DNA of 64,000 nt from Polaribacter sp. Hel1_85 (GTDB taxonomy: Bacteria > Bacteroidota > Bacteroidia > Flavobacteriales > Flavobacteriaceae): NCBI RefSeq assembly GCF_000766795.1, contig NZ_JPDS01000002.1, positions 129,001 through 193,000 on the forward strand. The letters run 5' to 3'. Shown piece after piece: positions 1 to 9,432 of this stretch. A program made the position numbers and the translations under genes. The notes beneath the pieces were generated by a model, which was not told the DNA's origin, searched no databases, and worked only from the letters and a program-made list of their open reading frames with translations. The first letter of the stretch is position 1, and the number at the start of each line of letters is the position of its first letter.

Positions 1-926
1 TGGTTAGAGGAATCAATATAAGCGTTTTTTCTAGTAACATCTCCAGCAGCATCAAAAGCATTCAATAAATCAATGTTTACTGGATCTTCATCAGCTTTTG
101 TATCACCTCCTGAATACCATACTGGAAAAGTAGTACTACTATACTCAGCGATTGCAATAGAACTTGCTATTTGGGTTGCAAATATAATCTCTTTATTCAA
201 ATCTGATCCTTTAGTAAACATCTTAGCATAGCTTTCCTCTAACTCAATATCTTCAGCAGCAGCCTCACTTATAACAGCCGCTAAATGTGTTTTTGCGCTT
301 GCAAAATCACCTTTTTGTACATACACTTTACCTAACAAAGCTTGAGCAGCGATTTGAGTTGCACGACCTTCTCCTAATCTTGAATTATCTAAAGCACCTA
401 TTGCATCTGTTAAATCTGTAATGATAATACTATAAGCTTCAGCAGCAGGTCTTCTAACTAAAATAGAAGTATCTGTTACATCTGGTGCAGCAGATAAATT
501 TATAGTAACATCACCAAAAACTTTTACCAGTTTAAAATAAGACAACCCTCTTAAAAACTTAGCTTCACCAACTTCCGCTGGATCTACAGAGTTTTCAATA
601 ACATTATTTGCACTTAATATAGACTTGTATAAAGCTACATAAAAAGGTTTAAAAAATGTACCCTCCATTGTTGTTAAACCGCCATCAAAATCATTAAACT
701 CATTATGAGGAGATTCATCAAACACATTATTGTCTGCTCTAAAGTCTCCCATTACTGCCAAAGGAGTTGCAGACCCCGTCTGATAGTTATATGCTGCATT
801 TAATACTCCTGAAAATTCTGTTAAAGAATCTGATTCAGCAATATTTGGTGGAACTTGATCCAAATCGGTAGAACATGATGCTATAACCGACATTAATCCT
901 AATACTATTATATTTATTTTTTTCAT
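1..926 (-). CDS. SusD-like outer-membrane glycan-binding lipoprotein (partial)
   Basis: This is the N-terminal part of a SusD/RagB-family lipoprotein; the gene runs off the left edge of the window. Translating the minus strand from the ATG at 926 gives an unbroken frame to base 1. It starts with a signal peptide ending in SVIASC, a lipobox with Cys as first mature residue, followed by SusD-type sequence (FLRGLSYFKLVKVFGDV, then ALLGKVYVQKGDFASAKTHL, a TPR-like helix pair). SusD proteins sit on the cell surface as the lid of the SusC channel and capture oligosaccharides. The start lies 11 bases after the stop of the upstream susC on the same strand, so the two form an operon read from the operator-promoter near 4.2 kb. 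Substrate alginate is inferred from the locus. The length and C-terminus cannot be judged. Confidence 0.93.
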   Translation of the reverse strand, partial: MKKINIIVLGLMSVIASCSTDLDQVPPNIAESDSLTEFSGVLNAAYNYQTGSATPLAVMGDFRADNNVFDESPHNEFNDFDGGLTTMEGTFFKPFYVALYKSILSANNVIENSVDPAEVGEAKFLRGLSYFKLVKVFGDVTINLSAAPDVTDTSILVRRPAAEAYSIIITDLTDAIGALDNSRLGEGRATQIAAQALLGKVYVQKGDFASAKTHLAAVISEAAAEDIELEESYAKMFTKGSDLNKEIIFATQIASSIAIAEYSSTTFPVWYSGGDTKADEDPVNIDLLNAFDAAGDVTRKNAYIDSSN

Positions 927-937
927 TTTTTCTTTAT

Positions 938-3900
938 TTAAAAGTTAAGATTTAAACCTAGTGTAAAGCTTCTAACAACTGGACTTGCACCTACCTGAAA
1001 ACCAGATGTTGTAGGGCCAGTATAATCACCTGTAGTTTCAATACCTTCAGGGTTATAAGATGTGTAATCATCTGCCATTATGTATAATAAGTTAGTGGCT
1101 GCACCATATATTCTAACAGAACTTAATCCTATTCTTTCAACCAAATCTTGTTTCAATGTATAACCAATTGTTATATTTCTTAAGGCCAAATAAGAAGCGT
1201 CTTGTATATTTGCATCGATGTTATCTTTTGCACCTTTAACAAACATTCCATTGTGAACTGCTTTTCCATCAGAATCTTTAAAATTATCTACTAATCTTCC
1301 ACCCCATTGAGAACCATAATAATAAGGATCTACATTGTAAACCTCAGCCCCTTGTGCGCCTTGAAATTGCATAGACAGATCAAATTCTTTATAGTTCATA
1401 GAAGTATTCAATCCCCAGTAAAAATCTGGTGTATTTTGTCCTACTTTCACTAAATCACCACCTTCTTCAACAGTTCTTGTATTATCTATTTCACCATATC
1501 CTTCTTCACCTTCTGATTGTTGATCTATTACATAATATTCACCAGTAGTATTGTTTGGGCTTCTTGTACCATCTTCTAAATATATCATTTCAACTTGTCC
1601 TGCAGTTTGTAAAGCCCACATTTCACCAATTTGGCCACCAACATAATTTCTAAAAATAACGTTTCTATCAGATTGACCAGCACCTTCTCTAGGTAATTCA
1701 TCTAAACCTCCTAAACTTGTGATTTCTGTATTCACTGTAGATAGATTAGCACTCACATTCCAATTAAAATCTTCTTTTTGGATAACCCCTGCAGATAACT
1801 CAAATTCCCACCCAGAACTTTCTACATCTCCAGTATTTAATTTTCTAGCACTTGTTCCATTTATTTCAGAAATACTATAATTAATTAAGATATCTTCAAT
1901 ATCTGAAGTATAATGATCTACACCAAATGTAAAACGATTATTTAAAATACCGAAGTCTACACCATAATTAGTTTCAGTATTTGTTTGCCAAGTTAAATCT
2001 GGGTTAGCTATGTCTGAAGGAGTTTGAAATCCAACACCAAATGCAGTTGCAGTAGGACTCAATAAGCTCAAAGAACTATAAGACTCTAAAAAAGAAGCAG
2101 TTCCTAATGAACCCCTACTTGCTCTTAATTTTAATTTACTTATAGTTTCATTATCTGCTAAAAAATCTTCTTTATGTATATTCCAACCTAAAGAAATAGC
2201 TGGAAACGTAGCATATTTTTCATTAGCACCAAAACGAGAATCACCATCTCTTCTAACTGATACTGATGCTAAATATTTATCATCATATGCATAGTTAACT
2301 CTACCAAAAACACTTTCTCTAGCTCTCTTTTCATCTCTCTCTGTTACAGCTATATCAGCAGGTAATAGCAAGTTGAAATTTATAACAGGAGTATTTGGTA
2401 CGTTAGTACCGTCTAAAGCAGATCCTTTAAAAGTAGTCGTTTGAAATTCGACACCCGCTACAGCAGATATATTATGTTTACCAATTTCTTTTGTATAATT
2501 TAAAGTAGTTTCACTTAATACTGAAGATACTTTTACATCTGTTTGATCTAAATTAGTTGCACTACCACGACCTTTACCATCAGATATAAGTCCTCTCCAA
2601 TAATAGTCTTGAGTATCTCTAAAATCTCCACCTAAAACGGTTTTAATATTTAACCCTTCTAAAATGTTGTATTGTAAATAAGAATTAATATTCGCAAAAT
2701 ACGTTTTTTGCGTTATTTCAGTATTATCTAGCTTCGTTGCAGGACCTTGATCTCCTGATCCTCCAATACCATTATTCTCTCTACCGTAGTGCCAGTCATT
2801 CACGAAATCTCCAGGTTCTAAAGTATAAATACTTTGATTATACCCCAACCCAGTTGTTGCACCACTATTTTTCCCATTGTCAAAAGCTTTTAAACCTAAG
2901 GCCTGTGCTTTTTTATCTAAATCTTGTACAAATGCAATAGATGCTGCTGTATGATAAATAGGATGAATAGCTGTTGCTCTAGACAGGTCTCTTACATCCC
3001 AACCTACAATTTGTCTGTCTGAAGTAAACCCATTAAAACTCACACCTGCCTTAAACTTATCTCCCAAATTAGCATCAACATTTAAACGTGCATTTAATCT
3101 TTCGAACCCTTGAGTTCTTATAATACCAGTTGTATTTTGGTAACCAACAGACGCAAAATACTTTACATCCTCAGTACCACCACTCATACTAAAATCATGG
3201 CTAGTAGTATTACCAGTTTGGTACAACCAGTCTTCTACACTTACTTCATCTGGCGATTCCTCATAAGCAGTTAACCTATACTCTAAAAAATCTGCATCTA
3301 TTTGAGAAACATCCCAATTTCCAGCAGCAATTTCTGCTCTTGAAATAGCAGCCCATTCAGACCCTGTTTTAAGTATGTTATCACGGTATTTGTTAGAAAA
3401 ACTTGTATATGTATTATAACTAAATTTAGGAGCACCAGTTTTCCCTTTTTTAGTAGTAACCAAAACAACACCATTTGCACCTCTAGAACCATAGATTGCA
3501 GCAGAAGCAGCATCTTTTAAGATCTCTAAACTTTCTATATCGTTAGGATTCACTGTTGCTAAACTTCCTGAAATAGGAAAACCATCTACAACTATTAAAG
3601 GGTTAGAGTTACTTGAAATAGAAGAAGCAGCTCTAATTTGAATCTTTGGATCTGCACCAGGCTCACCACTTGCATTTTGAATTAAAACACCTGCTAACTT
3701 ACCTGCCATTGCTTCATCTACACGTGAAGTTTGTACAGCAGCAACATCTTTACCTCCAATTTTTGAGATAGAACCTGTTAAGTGAGATTTTTTTCTTGTA
3801 CCATAACCAACAACAACAATTTCATCTAATGCATTAGCATCTTCTGCTAAAACTACATTTATTGTTTTTTGATCTGTAACTGTAACTGATTTTGTTGCAA

Positions 3901-4135
3901 AACCAATATAAGAGAATTGTAATACATCTCCACTTTTTACTTTTACTGAATAATTCCCATCGAAATCAGTACTAGTTCCTGTTGTAGTACCAACAATAAT
4001 AATATTGGCTCCCAAAATAGGTTGGCCATCTGACTCGGAAGTTACACTTCCCTTTACAGTAATACTTTCTTGCGCATAATTAATTGCACTTACAAGAAGC
4101 ATTGCCATAAATACTAACTTAATTTTTAAGTTCAT
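938..4135 (-). CDS. SusC-like TonB-dependent outer-membrane transporter (pair 1)
   Basis: A 1065-residue SusC/RagA-family TonB-dependent receptor. It has a signal peptide (about residues 1-21, ending NYAQ), a carboxypeptidase-regulatory-like domain (about 25-105, with GTTTGTSTDFDGNYSV), a plug domain (about 115-230, with PLIVVDGFPISG and AAIYGSRGANGVVLVTTKKG), then a beta-barrel ending in Phe (LGLNLNF). It should import oligosaccharides together with the SusD encoded directly downstream. Its first 110 residues are very similar to those of the second SusC of the locus at 13.6 kb, so the two are probably paralogues. The promoter at 4230-4237 carries a three-unit operator. Alginate as substrate is inferred from neighbouring PL6, PL17 and KdgF. 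Confidence 0.95.
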   Translation of the reverse strand: MNLKIKLVFMAMLLVSAINYAQESITVKGSVTSESDGQPILGANIIIVGTTTGTSTDFDGNYSVKVKSGDVLQFSYIGFATKSVTVTDQKTINVVLAEDANALDEIVVVGYGTRKKSHLTGSISKIGGKDVAAVQTSRVDEAMAGKLAGVLIQNASGEPGADPKIQIRAASSISSNSNPLIVVDGFPISGSLATVNPNDIESLEILKDAASAAIYGSRGANGVVLVTTKKGKTGAPKFSYNTYTSFSNKYRDNILKTGSEWAAISRAEIAAGNWDVSQIDADFLEYRLTAYEESPDEVSVEDWLYQTGNTTSHDFSMSGGTEDVKYFASVGYQNTTGIIRTQGFERLNARLNVDANLGDKFKAGVSFNGFTSDRQIVGWDVRDLSRATAIHPIYHTAASIAFVQDLDKKAQALGLKAFDNGKNSGATTGLGYNQSIYTLEPGDFVNDWHYGRENNGIGGSGDQGPATKLDNTEITQKTYFANINSYLQYNILEGLNIKTVLGGDFRDTQDYYWRGLISDGKGRGSATNLDQTDVKVSSVLSETTLNYTKEIGKHNISAVAGVEFQTTTFKGSALDGTNVPNTPVINFNLLLPADIAVTERDEKRARESVFGRVNYAYDDKYLASVSVRRDGDSRFGANEKYATFPAISLGWNIHKEDFLADNETISKLKLRASRGSLGTASFLESYSSLSLLSPTATAFGVGFQTPSDIANPDLTWQTNTETNYGVDFGILNNRFTFGVDHYTSDIEDILINYSISEINGTSARKLNTGDVESSGWEFELSAGVIQKEDFNWNVSANLSTVNTEITSLGGLDELPREGAGQSDRNVIFRNYVGGQIGEMWALQTAGQVEMIYLEDGTRSPNNTTGEYYVIDQQSEGEEGYGEIDNTRTVEEGGDLVKVGQNTPDFYWGLNTSMNYKEFDLSMQFQGAQGAEVYNVDPYYYGSQWGGRLVDNFKDSDGKAVHNGMFVKGAKDNIDANIQDASYLALRNITIGYTLKQDLVERIGLSSVRIYGAATNLLYIMADDYTSYNPEGIETTGDYTGPTTSGFQVGASPVVRSFTLGLNLNF

Positions 4136-4194
4136 AGTTAATAATTTTGAATTAATAGATTGAATTGATTTGATTTAAATATTAATAATTTCAT

Positions 4195-4237
4195 TTGGTT
4201 TACCAAATTGGTTTACCAAACTGGTTTGCCAAATATA
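4195..4237 (-). promoter_or_regulatory. Three-unit TTGGTNNACCAA operator fused to the susCD promoter
   Basis: Three 12-bp palindromes stand at an exact 13-bp period: TTGGTTTACCAA at 4195-4206 and at 4208-4219, and CTGGTTTGCCAA at 4221-4232. Read on the minus strand, the outermost unit overlaps the -7 box TATATTTG (4230-4237), so a bound repressor would block the promoter of the susC-susD operon starting at 4135. The palindrome is the same as at six other promoters in the window. That it is the site of the GntR-type regulator at 21.8 kb is inferred. Confidence 0.88.
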
Positions 4238-4413
4238 CAAAAAATTTTTAGTTAACAATATTTTAACGAAAAATATAATCCTTGGTTATAAAAAAAAGTA
4301 AAAAATTGTTATTCTTCTAACCAATAATAAGAGATTAAAAAAATAAAAAAACAATTAATAATTTTAAATAAATAAGACTTAATTAATACATTAAAGGTTG
4401 TATTATTTTATTG

Positions 4414-4443
4414 TATATTTGGAAAACCAGTTTGGTTTACCAG
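4414..4443 (+). promoter_or_regulatory. Two-unit operator fused to the lyase-like gene promoter
   Basis: The -7 box TATATTTG (4414-4421) runs straight into two palindromic units, TTGGAAAACCAG (4419-4430) and TTGGTTTACCAG (4432-4443), 13 bp apart. It is divergent from the susCD operator, and the 316-base gap 4136-4451 holds little else. The site lies inside the longest possible reading frame of the following gene, which argues that the gene starts after it, at 4452. Confidence 0.86.
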
Positions 4444-4451
4444 TTTACAAT

Positions 4452-5525
4452 ATGAAAAAAAACATCTTTTTAGCAACACTTTTTATATTAATAATTCAAG
4501 AGATTTCGAGTCAGGTTGTATTAAGTGCAGATAAATCAAAAGATACTTATAGTTTAATTAATTCTGTTTTAGCGAACCCTAATAGAAATGTGGTGGAAGT
4601 TCCTGATTGCAATCATGAAGGTTTTGGAAACCATATTACGCAAGAATTCGACTCAGAATTAAACAAAGATGTTTTCTTATTTCATATTCATGTTACTCCA
4701 GACAATGATCGTTGTCAGAAATTTGACAGACAGCGAAATGAAATAAAAACTTACTCTGATTCTCCAGAAAACGTAAAAGCAAATATTGGTGAAACAATAG
4801 AATATAAATGGAAATTTAAAATAAGTTCAGACTTTAAACCTTCATCTAGTTTTACTCACATTCATCAAATAAAATCTGTAGGTGGTCCTTATGCTTCTAT
4901 CCCAATGATTTCTTTTACATTAAGAAAATCAAATCCAGATAGATTAGAATTAAGATATACCTCAACTACAGACCAAAACACTTTAAAAACAGCAAATTTA
5001 GATTTGTTTAGAGGAAATTGGGTTGAAGTAACTGAAGTAATTAAATTTGGTGATATTGGAAGTTATGCTGTTGAAATAAAAAACATATCTAATAATGAAG
5101 TCATTTTTAATTACTCTAACAACCCAATTGATATGTGGCAAGATGGTGCTGAATTTTCAAGACCAAAGTGGGGTATTTATAGAAGCCTAAATAACCAACA
5201 AGATTTAAAAGATGAAGTAGTTAAATATGCAGATTTTAGCATAGAAGAAATTACAAATCTTCTTTCTGTAGAAGCTTTAAAAGAAAAAGCAGAAAACATT
5301 TTATTATTTCCAAATCCGTCATCTAAAGAAGTCACTATTAAAAATGCAAATTCAGAAAACTATGATACTATAGAAATGTATGATTATTCTGGAAGAAAAA
5401 TATCTATTGATAAAAAAATCAACAAAAACAAATTAGATGTATCTGATTTTTCTAAAGGTTTGTATTTTATTGTTTTTAAGAAAGACACAATTACTACAAA
5501 GGTGTTAAAGTGTTTTGTGAAATAG
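4452..5525 (+). CDS. Secreted jelly-roll polysaccharide lyase-like protein with T9SS tail
   Basis: A 357-residue secreted protein. The ATG at 4452 is chosen because it begins a clear signal peptide (MKKNIFLATLFILIIQE, cleavage near SSQ) and because an upstream in-frame ATG lies before the promoter. The central part (about 45-265) has the pattern of heparin-lyase-I-like jelly-roll lyases: RQRNEI (94-99), HIHQIK (136-141), a GNWVEV strand and RPKWGIYRSL (237-246). It is not a textbook PL7, which would show RTELR and YFKAGxY. Residues about 280-357 form a type A T9SS sorting domain (LLFPNPS ... KGLYFIVF). Its own copy of the operator places it in the alginate regulon, so activity on alginate or another polyuronate is likely, but the family assignment is mine and unproven. 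Confidence 0.72.
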   Translation: MKKNIFLATLFILIIQEISSQVVLSADKSKDTYSLINSVLANPNRNVVEVPDCNHEGFGNHITQEFDSELNKDVFLFHIHVTPDNDRCQKFDRQRNEIKTYSDSPENVKANIGETIEYKWKFKISSDFKPSSSFTHIHQIKSVGGPYASIPMISFTLRKSNPDRLELRYTSTTDQNTLKTANLDLFRGNWVEVTEVIKFGDIGSYAVEIKNISNNEVIFNYSNNPIDMWQDGAEFSRPKWGIYRSLNNQQDLKDEVVKYADFSIEEITNLLSVEALKEKAENILLFPNPSSKEVTIKNANSENYDTIEMYDYSGRKISIDKKINKNKLDVSDFSKGLYFIVFKKDTITTKVLKCFVK

Positions 5526-5531
5526 ATTTTC

Positions 5532-6497
5532 TTACGCTGTAAATGCATCTAATATTTTCATAACTGTTACTCCTTTTTCTATATTACAAGGATTTTTATC
5601 TTTACCCAAGAAATAGTTTACAGTACTTTCTATCATTGGTTGTTGAATATGAATTGGGTTTGTAAAACGAAAAACTTCCTCCTTATTATTAGTTACTAAA
5701 GTTATTCTATCACCATAAAAAGAAAATGTAATTGTACCATTTTCTCCATATATTTTACATTCATCTTTTGCTTCTTTACCAGAAATATTAAAATTCCAAA
5801 TACCTCTAAATTGAATTCCGTTTTTAAATTCAATAATTCCATTCACAACATCATCAACATTATTATTTAAAGTTGATGATGAATAACCTTTGACTTTTTT
5901 AATTTCACCAAAAAAATGATACATTAAATCAAGTTGATGTGGAGCAATGTCATGAAAATAACCTCCACCAGAAATTTCTGGTTTTAAACGCCAATTTTCT
6001 TCAGTTATAGTAATTATATTGTTTTGATTTGATTGCAAGATTTGAATATCTGCAAACATTATTTTTCCGATGCTATTTTTATCAATTAATTCTTTTACTT
6101 TTAAAAAAACGGGTAATTTTCTTCTATAATGTGCAACAACTAATTTTTCTTCTCTACTTACTAACTTATTCAATTCTTCAGCTTCAGAAAAGTTTAAAGT
6201 AATTGGCTTTTCTAGGTAAACAAACTTTTTAGCTTTTAAACATTTTTTTACCATTTCTAAATGAGTAGAAGGTGGAGTTGCAACATAAATTGCATTAATT
6301 TCAGGATTTGCTAATAACTCATCAACAGAATTATACCATAAAGGAACTTGATGTCTTGTTGCAAAATCTTTTGCTTTTTCAGAACTTCTTCTCATCACAG
6401 CAACCAACTCTGAATTGTCTACTTTTTGAAAAGCAGGACCGCTTTTTACTTCAGCAACATCTCCACAACCAATTATTCCCCATTTAATCGTTTTCAT
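5532..6497 (-). CDS. Gfo/Idh/MocA-family NAD(P)-dependent oxidoreductase
   Basis: A 321-residue cytoplasmic oxidoreductase. The N-terminus has the Rossmann motif GIIGCGDVAE (about 7-16), followed by the family hallmark of YVATPPSTH and the EKPI segment (about 96-99) that lines the active site. The C-terminal domain contains GGGYFHDIAPHQLDLM, where family members carry a catalytic His. These enzymes oxidise or reduce sugars, inositols or their derivatives; the substrate here cannot be read from sequence. It converges on the lyase-like gene (6 bases between stops) and is divergent from PL6. No TTGGTNNACCAA operator faces its start, so it may not be part of the regulon although it sits in the locus. 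Confidence 0.88.
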   Translation of the reverse strand: MKTIKWGIIGCGDVAEVKSGPAFQKVDNSELVAVMRRSSEKAKDFATRHQVPLWYNSVDELLANPEINAIYVATPPSTHLEMVKKCLKAKKFVYLEKPITLNFSEAEELNKLVSREEKLVVAHYRRKLPVFLKVKELIDKNSIGKIMFADIQILQSNQNNIITITEENWRLKPEISGGGYFHDIAPHQLDLMYHFFGEIKKVKGYSSSTLNNNVDDVVNGIIEFKNGIQFRGIWNFNISGKEAKDECKIYGENGTITFSFYGDRITLVTNNKEEVFRFTNPIHIQQPMIESTVNYFLGKDKNPCNIEKGVTVMKILDAFTA

Positions 6498-6699
6498 CTT
6501 TTAAAATTTAGCATTATAATGTTTTAAAGCAACTAGATAAAAAAAAGAAAATATATCTATTTTTTTTTAAAGTTAAGCACAACTGTAAAAATAGTATTAA
6601 ATTGACTTCTTTAAAAACTTAAAACCAAAAATCTAACCTTATTTACAAGGATTTCATTTTGTTTCAATCAGAAAATTTTCTCAATCCAAAATTAGTAAC

Positions 6700-6729
6700 T
6701 ATATTTGGTAAACCAAATTGGTAAACCAA
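6700..6729 (+). promoter_or_regulatory. Two-unit operator fused to the PL6 promoter
   Basis: The -7 box TATATTTG (6700-6707) overlaps TTGGTAAACCAA (6705-6716), followed by an identical unit at 6718-6729. The PL6 start codon is at 6783. Confidence 0.88.
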
Positions 6730-6782
6730 TTTAATTTATTAAAATCACTTTTATCAATAACATCTTAATTATAAAATATTTT

Positions 6783-9086
6783 ATGAAAAATTTATTATTA
6801 ATCTTCAGCTTATTTTTAACACTCATTTCTTGTAATCAAAAAGTTACAAATGAAATTTCTGTAAGCGATGCATCAGAATTAAAAGACGCTGCCAAAAATG
6901 CAAAAGCTGGTGATATTATTCTCGTTAAAAACGGAACTTATAAAGATGCAGAAATAGTATTACAAGGAGAAGGAACTAAAGAAAATCCAATAATTTTAAA
7001 AGCTGAAACTCCAGGAAAAGTCTTTATCGAGGGCGTTTCTAATTTGCAAATTAGCGGTCATTATATAAAGGTTAGTGGTTTATTCTTTAGAAACGGACAC
7101 TCGCCAACGCAAAATGTAATTGCTTTTAAAACAAGTAAAAAAAATGTTGCTAATAACTGTAGTGTAACAAACTGTGTAATTTTAGATTTTAATAATCTTG
7201 AACGTGACCAAGATAATCTTTGGGTTCAGTTTTATGGAAAACATAATACACTAGAAAACTGTTATCTTGCAGGAAAAACAAACGGTGGACCAACTGTTAG
7301 GGTTGATTTAAAAGGAAATCAAAGCATTAGAAATTATCATCAAATTGTAAATAATCATTTTGGTCCAAGACCTAGAAAAGGTGGTGCAAGAGGAGAAACT
7401 ATTCAATTAGGAAGTAGCTTTACTTCTATGTCTCCAAGTAATACTACAATTGCAAACAACTTATTCGAAGAATGTAATGGTGAAGTTGAAATTATATCAA
7501 GTAAAACAAACTTCAACATCATAAAAAACAATGTATTTTATAAAAGTGAAGGTTCTGTAGTAACAAGACACGGAAATTATGTAACTGTTGATGGAAATTA
7601 TTTTATTGGTGATGGAGTTAATGATCAATATGGTGGAATTAGAATTATAAACACTGGTCATTGGGTAATTAATAACCTTTTCTACAAAATAAAAGGTAAA
7701 AACTTTAGAAGTCCAATAGCAATTATGAATGGAATTCCAAAATCTCCTTTAAACAGATACAACCAAGTTACAGACGTAGTTGTTGCATATAACACCTTTG
7801 TAGATTCAGATTCGCCTTGGCAATTTGGTGTAGGTACAAATATTGCACAAGCTGCGGTTTTACCAAAATCAGAAATCCGTTCTGCAAGACCTTTAAGAAC
7901 AGAAGTTGTAAACAATGTTATTTATAATTCTAAAGGTGATGCAAATCCTATTATTGAGCATGATAAAGCTGATGGAGTTACTTTTGCGAGTAACATTATA
8001 GATAATAATGGTGTAGAAATTAAAAATGCACATGGTTTAATTTCTAAAGATTTAAAGGTTACTAATATTGGAACAGATATTTCTGTACCAACAACTGGTT
8101 TTGATGATGTAGAAATTTATTCTGGTTTCGATTTTGAAACAATTACTGCAGATTTATTAGGAAATCCAAGAAGTAAATCTAATCAAATTGGAGCAATATT
8201 AAATTCAGACAACATTAATTTAGATTTATTAGACAAAACAAAATATGGTGCAGATTGGTATTCTAATGTCGTTGAAACTAAAGAAGCTACAACTCACGTT
8301 GTAAATAATAACACTGAATTAGTTGCCAAATTAAAAGAAGCTCAAAATGGAGATATTTTAGAATTAAATGATGGTTCTTTCACAGTTTCTGAGTCTTTAA
8401 TTATCAATAAAACAATTACAATTCAATCTAAAGGAAAAACTGAAATCTTATATAACGGAGCTGCAAATACTCCTGCCCTATCTTTACAGCCTTATGGTAA
8501 ATTAATTTTGAAGAACATTAAATTAAAAGGAACAAATTCTCAATTTGCGTTTGCAAGCCTAAAAGAGAACATGTTTAATCATTTTGGTTTAGAAGTTATA
8601 GATTCTGAAATTAGTAATTTTAATTATGCTTTAAAGGTTTACAAACAATCATTCTCTGAAGAAATCACATTTAGAAATACTGCAATATCTAATTGTGAAA
8701 ATGGAATAGAATTATCTGAAGAAACAAATGATAGAGGTGATTATAATACAGAATATTTAACGATTGATAATTGCCAATTCACAAACGTTAAACAAAACGT
8801 TATTGATTACTATAGAGGGGGTTATGACGAATCTACAATTGGAGGTAATTTATTAGTGAAAAATTCTACTTTTACTAATTGTGGAAGCAAAGAAAAAAAC
8901 AAAATGTTATTAAACCATAGAGGTATTGTAAATGTAAACATTACTAAAAATGTATTTAAAAACAATAAAGTTGATTATGTTTCTATTTTATGGGGAGCAA
9001 AAAACAATGTTGAATCTGAAAATACTTTAATTAATTCTGGAAAAATAAAAACTCAAGAAAACTTAGTAATGAAATTGATGTATTAA
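6783..9086 (+). CDS. PL6-family alginate lyase, two beta-helix domains, lipoprotein
   Basis: A 767-residue lipoprotein (MKNLLLIFSLFLTLISC, Cys17) of polysaccharide lyase family 6. The first right-handed beta-helix domain (about 22-460) contains NGEVEIISSK and TRHGN: Lys241 and Arg262 lie 21 residues apart, the same spacing as the catalytic Lys/Arg of chondroitinase B and of AlyGC (K220/R241), and Glu234/Glu236 match the AlyGC calcium ligands E213/E215. A second helix-like domain (about 500-767) makes it the two-domain type, as in AlyGC. The family depolymerises alginate or chondroitin/dermatan sulfate; alginate is supported by PL17 and KdgF nearby. Lipid attachment suggests the outer membrane. 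Its own operator and a strong downstream terminator make it monocistronic. Confidence 0.93.
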   Translation: MKNLLLIFSLFLTLISCNQKVTNEISVSDASELKDAAKNAKAGDIILVKNGTYKDAEIVLQGEGTKENPIILKAETPGKVFIEGVSNLQISGHYIKVSGLFFRNGHSPTQNVIAFKTSKKNVANNCSVTNCVILDFNNLERDQDNLWVQFYGKHNTLENCYLAGKTNGGPTVRVDLKGNQSIRNYHQIVNNHFGPRPRKGGARGETIQLGSSFTSMSPSNTTIANNLFEECNGEVEIISSKTNFNIIKNNVFYKSEGSVVTRHGNYVTVDGNYFIGDGVNDQYGGIRIINTGHWVINNLFYKIKGKNFRSPIAIMNGIPKSPLNRYNQVTDVVVAYNTFVDSDSPWQFGVGTNIAQAAVLPKSEIRSARPLRTEVVNNVIYNSKGDANPIIEHDKADGVTFASNIIDNNGVEIKNAHGLISKDLKVTNIGTDISVPTTGFDDVEIYSGFDFETITADLLGNPRSKSNQIGAILNSDNINLDLLDKTKYGADWYSNVVETKEATTHVVNNNTELVAKLKEAQNGDILELNDGSFTVSESLIINKTITIQSKGKTEILYNGAANTPALSLQPYGKLILKNIKLKGTNSQFAFASLKENMFNHFGLEVIDSEISNFNYALKVYKQSFSEEITFRNTAISNCENGIELSEETNDRGDYNTEYLTIDNCQFTNVKQNVIDYYRGGYDESTIGGNLLVKNSTFTNCGSKEKNKMLLNHRGIVNVNITKNVFKNNKVDYVSILWGAKNNVESENTLINSGKIKTQENLVMKLMY

Positions 9087-9118
9087 TTTTTTAAGGAAAA
9101 TCAATTTCTAATTTAGGC

Positions 9119-9168
9119 ACTGATTTTAAAGATTAATATGTATTAATCTTTAAAATCAGTTTTTTTTG
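9119..9168 (+). terminator. Strong intrinsic terminator after PL6
   Basis: A perfect 20-bp stem (9119-9138 with 9141-9160) with a 2-base turn, followed by a run of eight T. It ends the PL6 transcript. The 9087-9432 gap holds only this and the next promoter. Confidence 0.93.
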
Positions 9169-9361
9169 TAAAAAAACATGAAAATAATTTTACGCTTCAA
9201 TCTTTATATTACAAACCTTTTGTTCTCAATAAAAGTGGAAATATTAAAGGAAAAATAATAAAACCCCTAGAAGTCTTTACGAATAAGCAGCTTTCATAAG
9301 GCACTAACAACCAAATTTTTAAAATAATACAAATAAAGTTTTTATTATTCAATATTATTTG

Positions 9362-9404
9362 TATTTTTGGTAGACCAATTTGGTAAACCAATTTGGTACA
9401 CCAA
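9362..9404 (+). promoter_or_regulatory. Three-unit operator fused to promoter of secreted binding protein
   Basis: The -7 box TATTTTTG (9362-9369) overlaps TTGGTAGACCAA (9367-9378), followed by TTGGTAAACCAA (9380-9391) and TTGGTACACCAA (9393-9404). The arms are invariant and only the two central bases change (AG, AA, AC). The start codon follows at 9433. Confidence 0.88.
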
Positions 9405-9432
9405 TTTATTATTAACTTTTAAAATTTAAATT

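Noticed and set aside
2737..2940. Short open frames antisense to or out of frame with the SusC genes and other long genes
   Set aside because: Leu- or Ser-rich shadow translations without start context, homology or spacing logic; they lie wholly within well-supported genes.
4195..4232. Short tandem 12-bp repeats that could be mistaken for a CRISPR-like or microsatellite array
   Set aside because: Units are palindromic, spaced by one base, limited to two or three copies and always joined to a -7 box; they are operators. No CRISPR array or cas gene is in the window.
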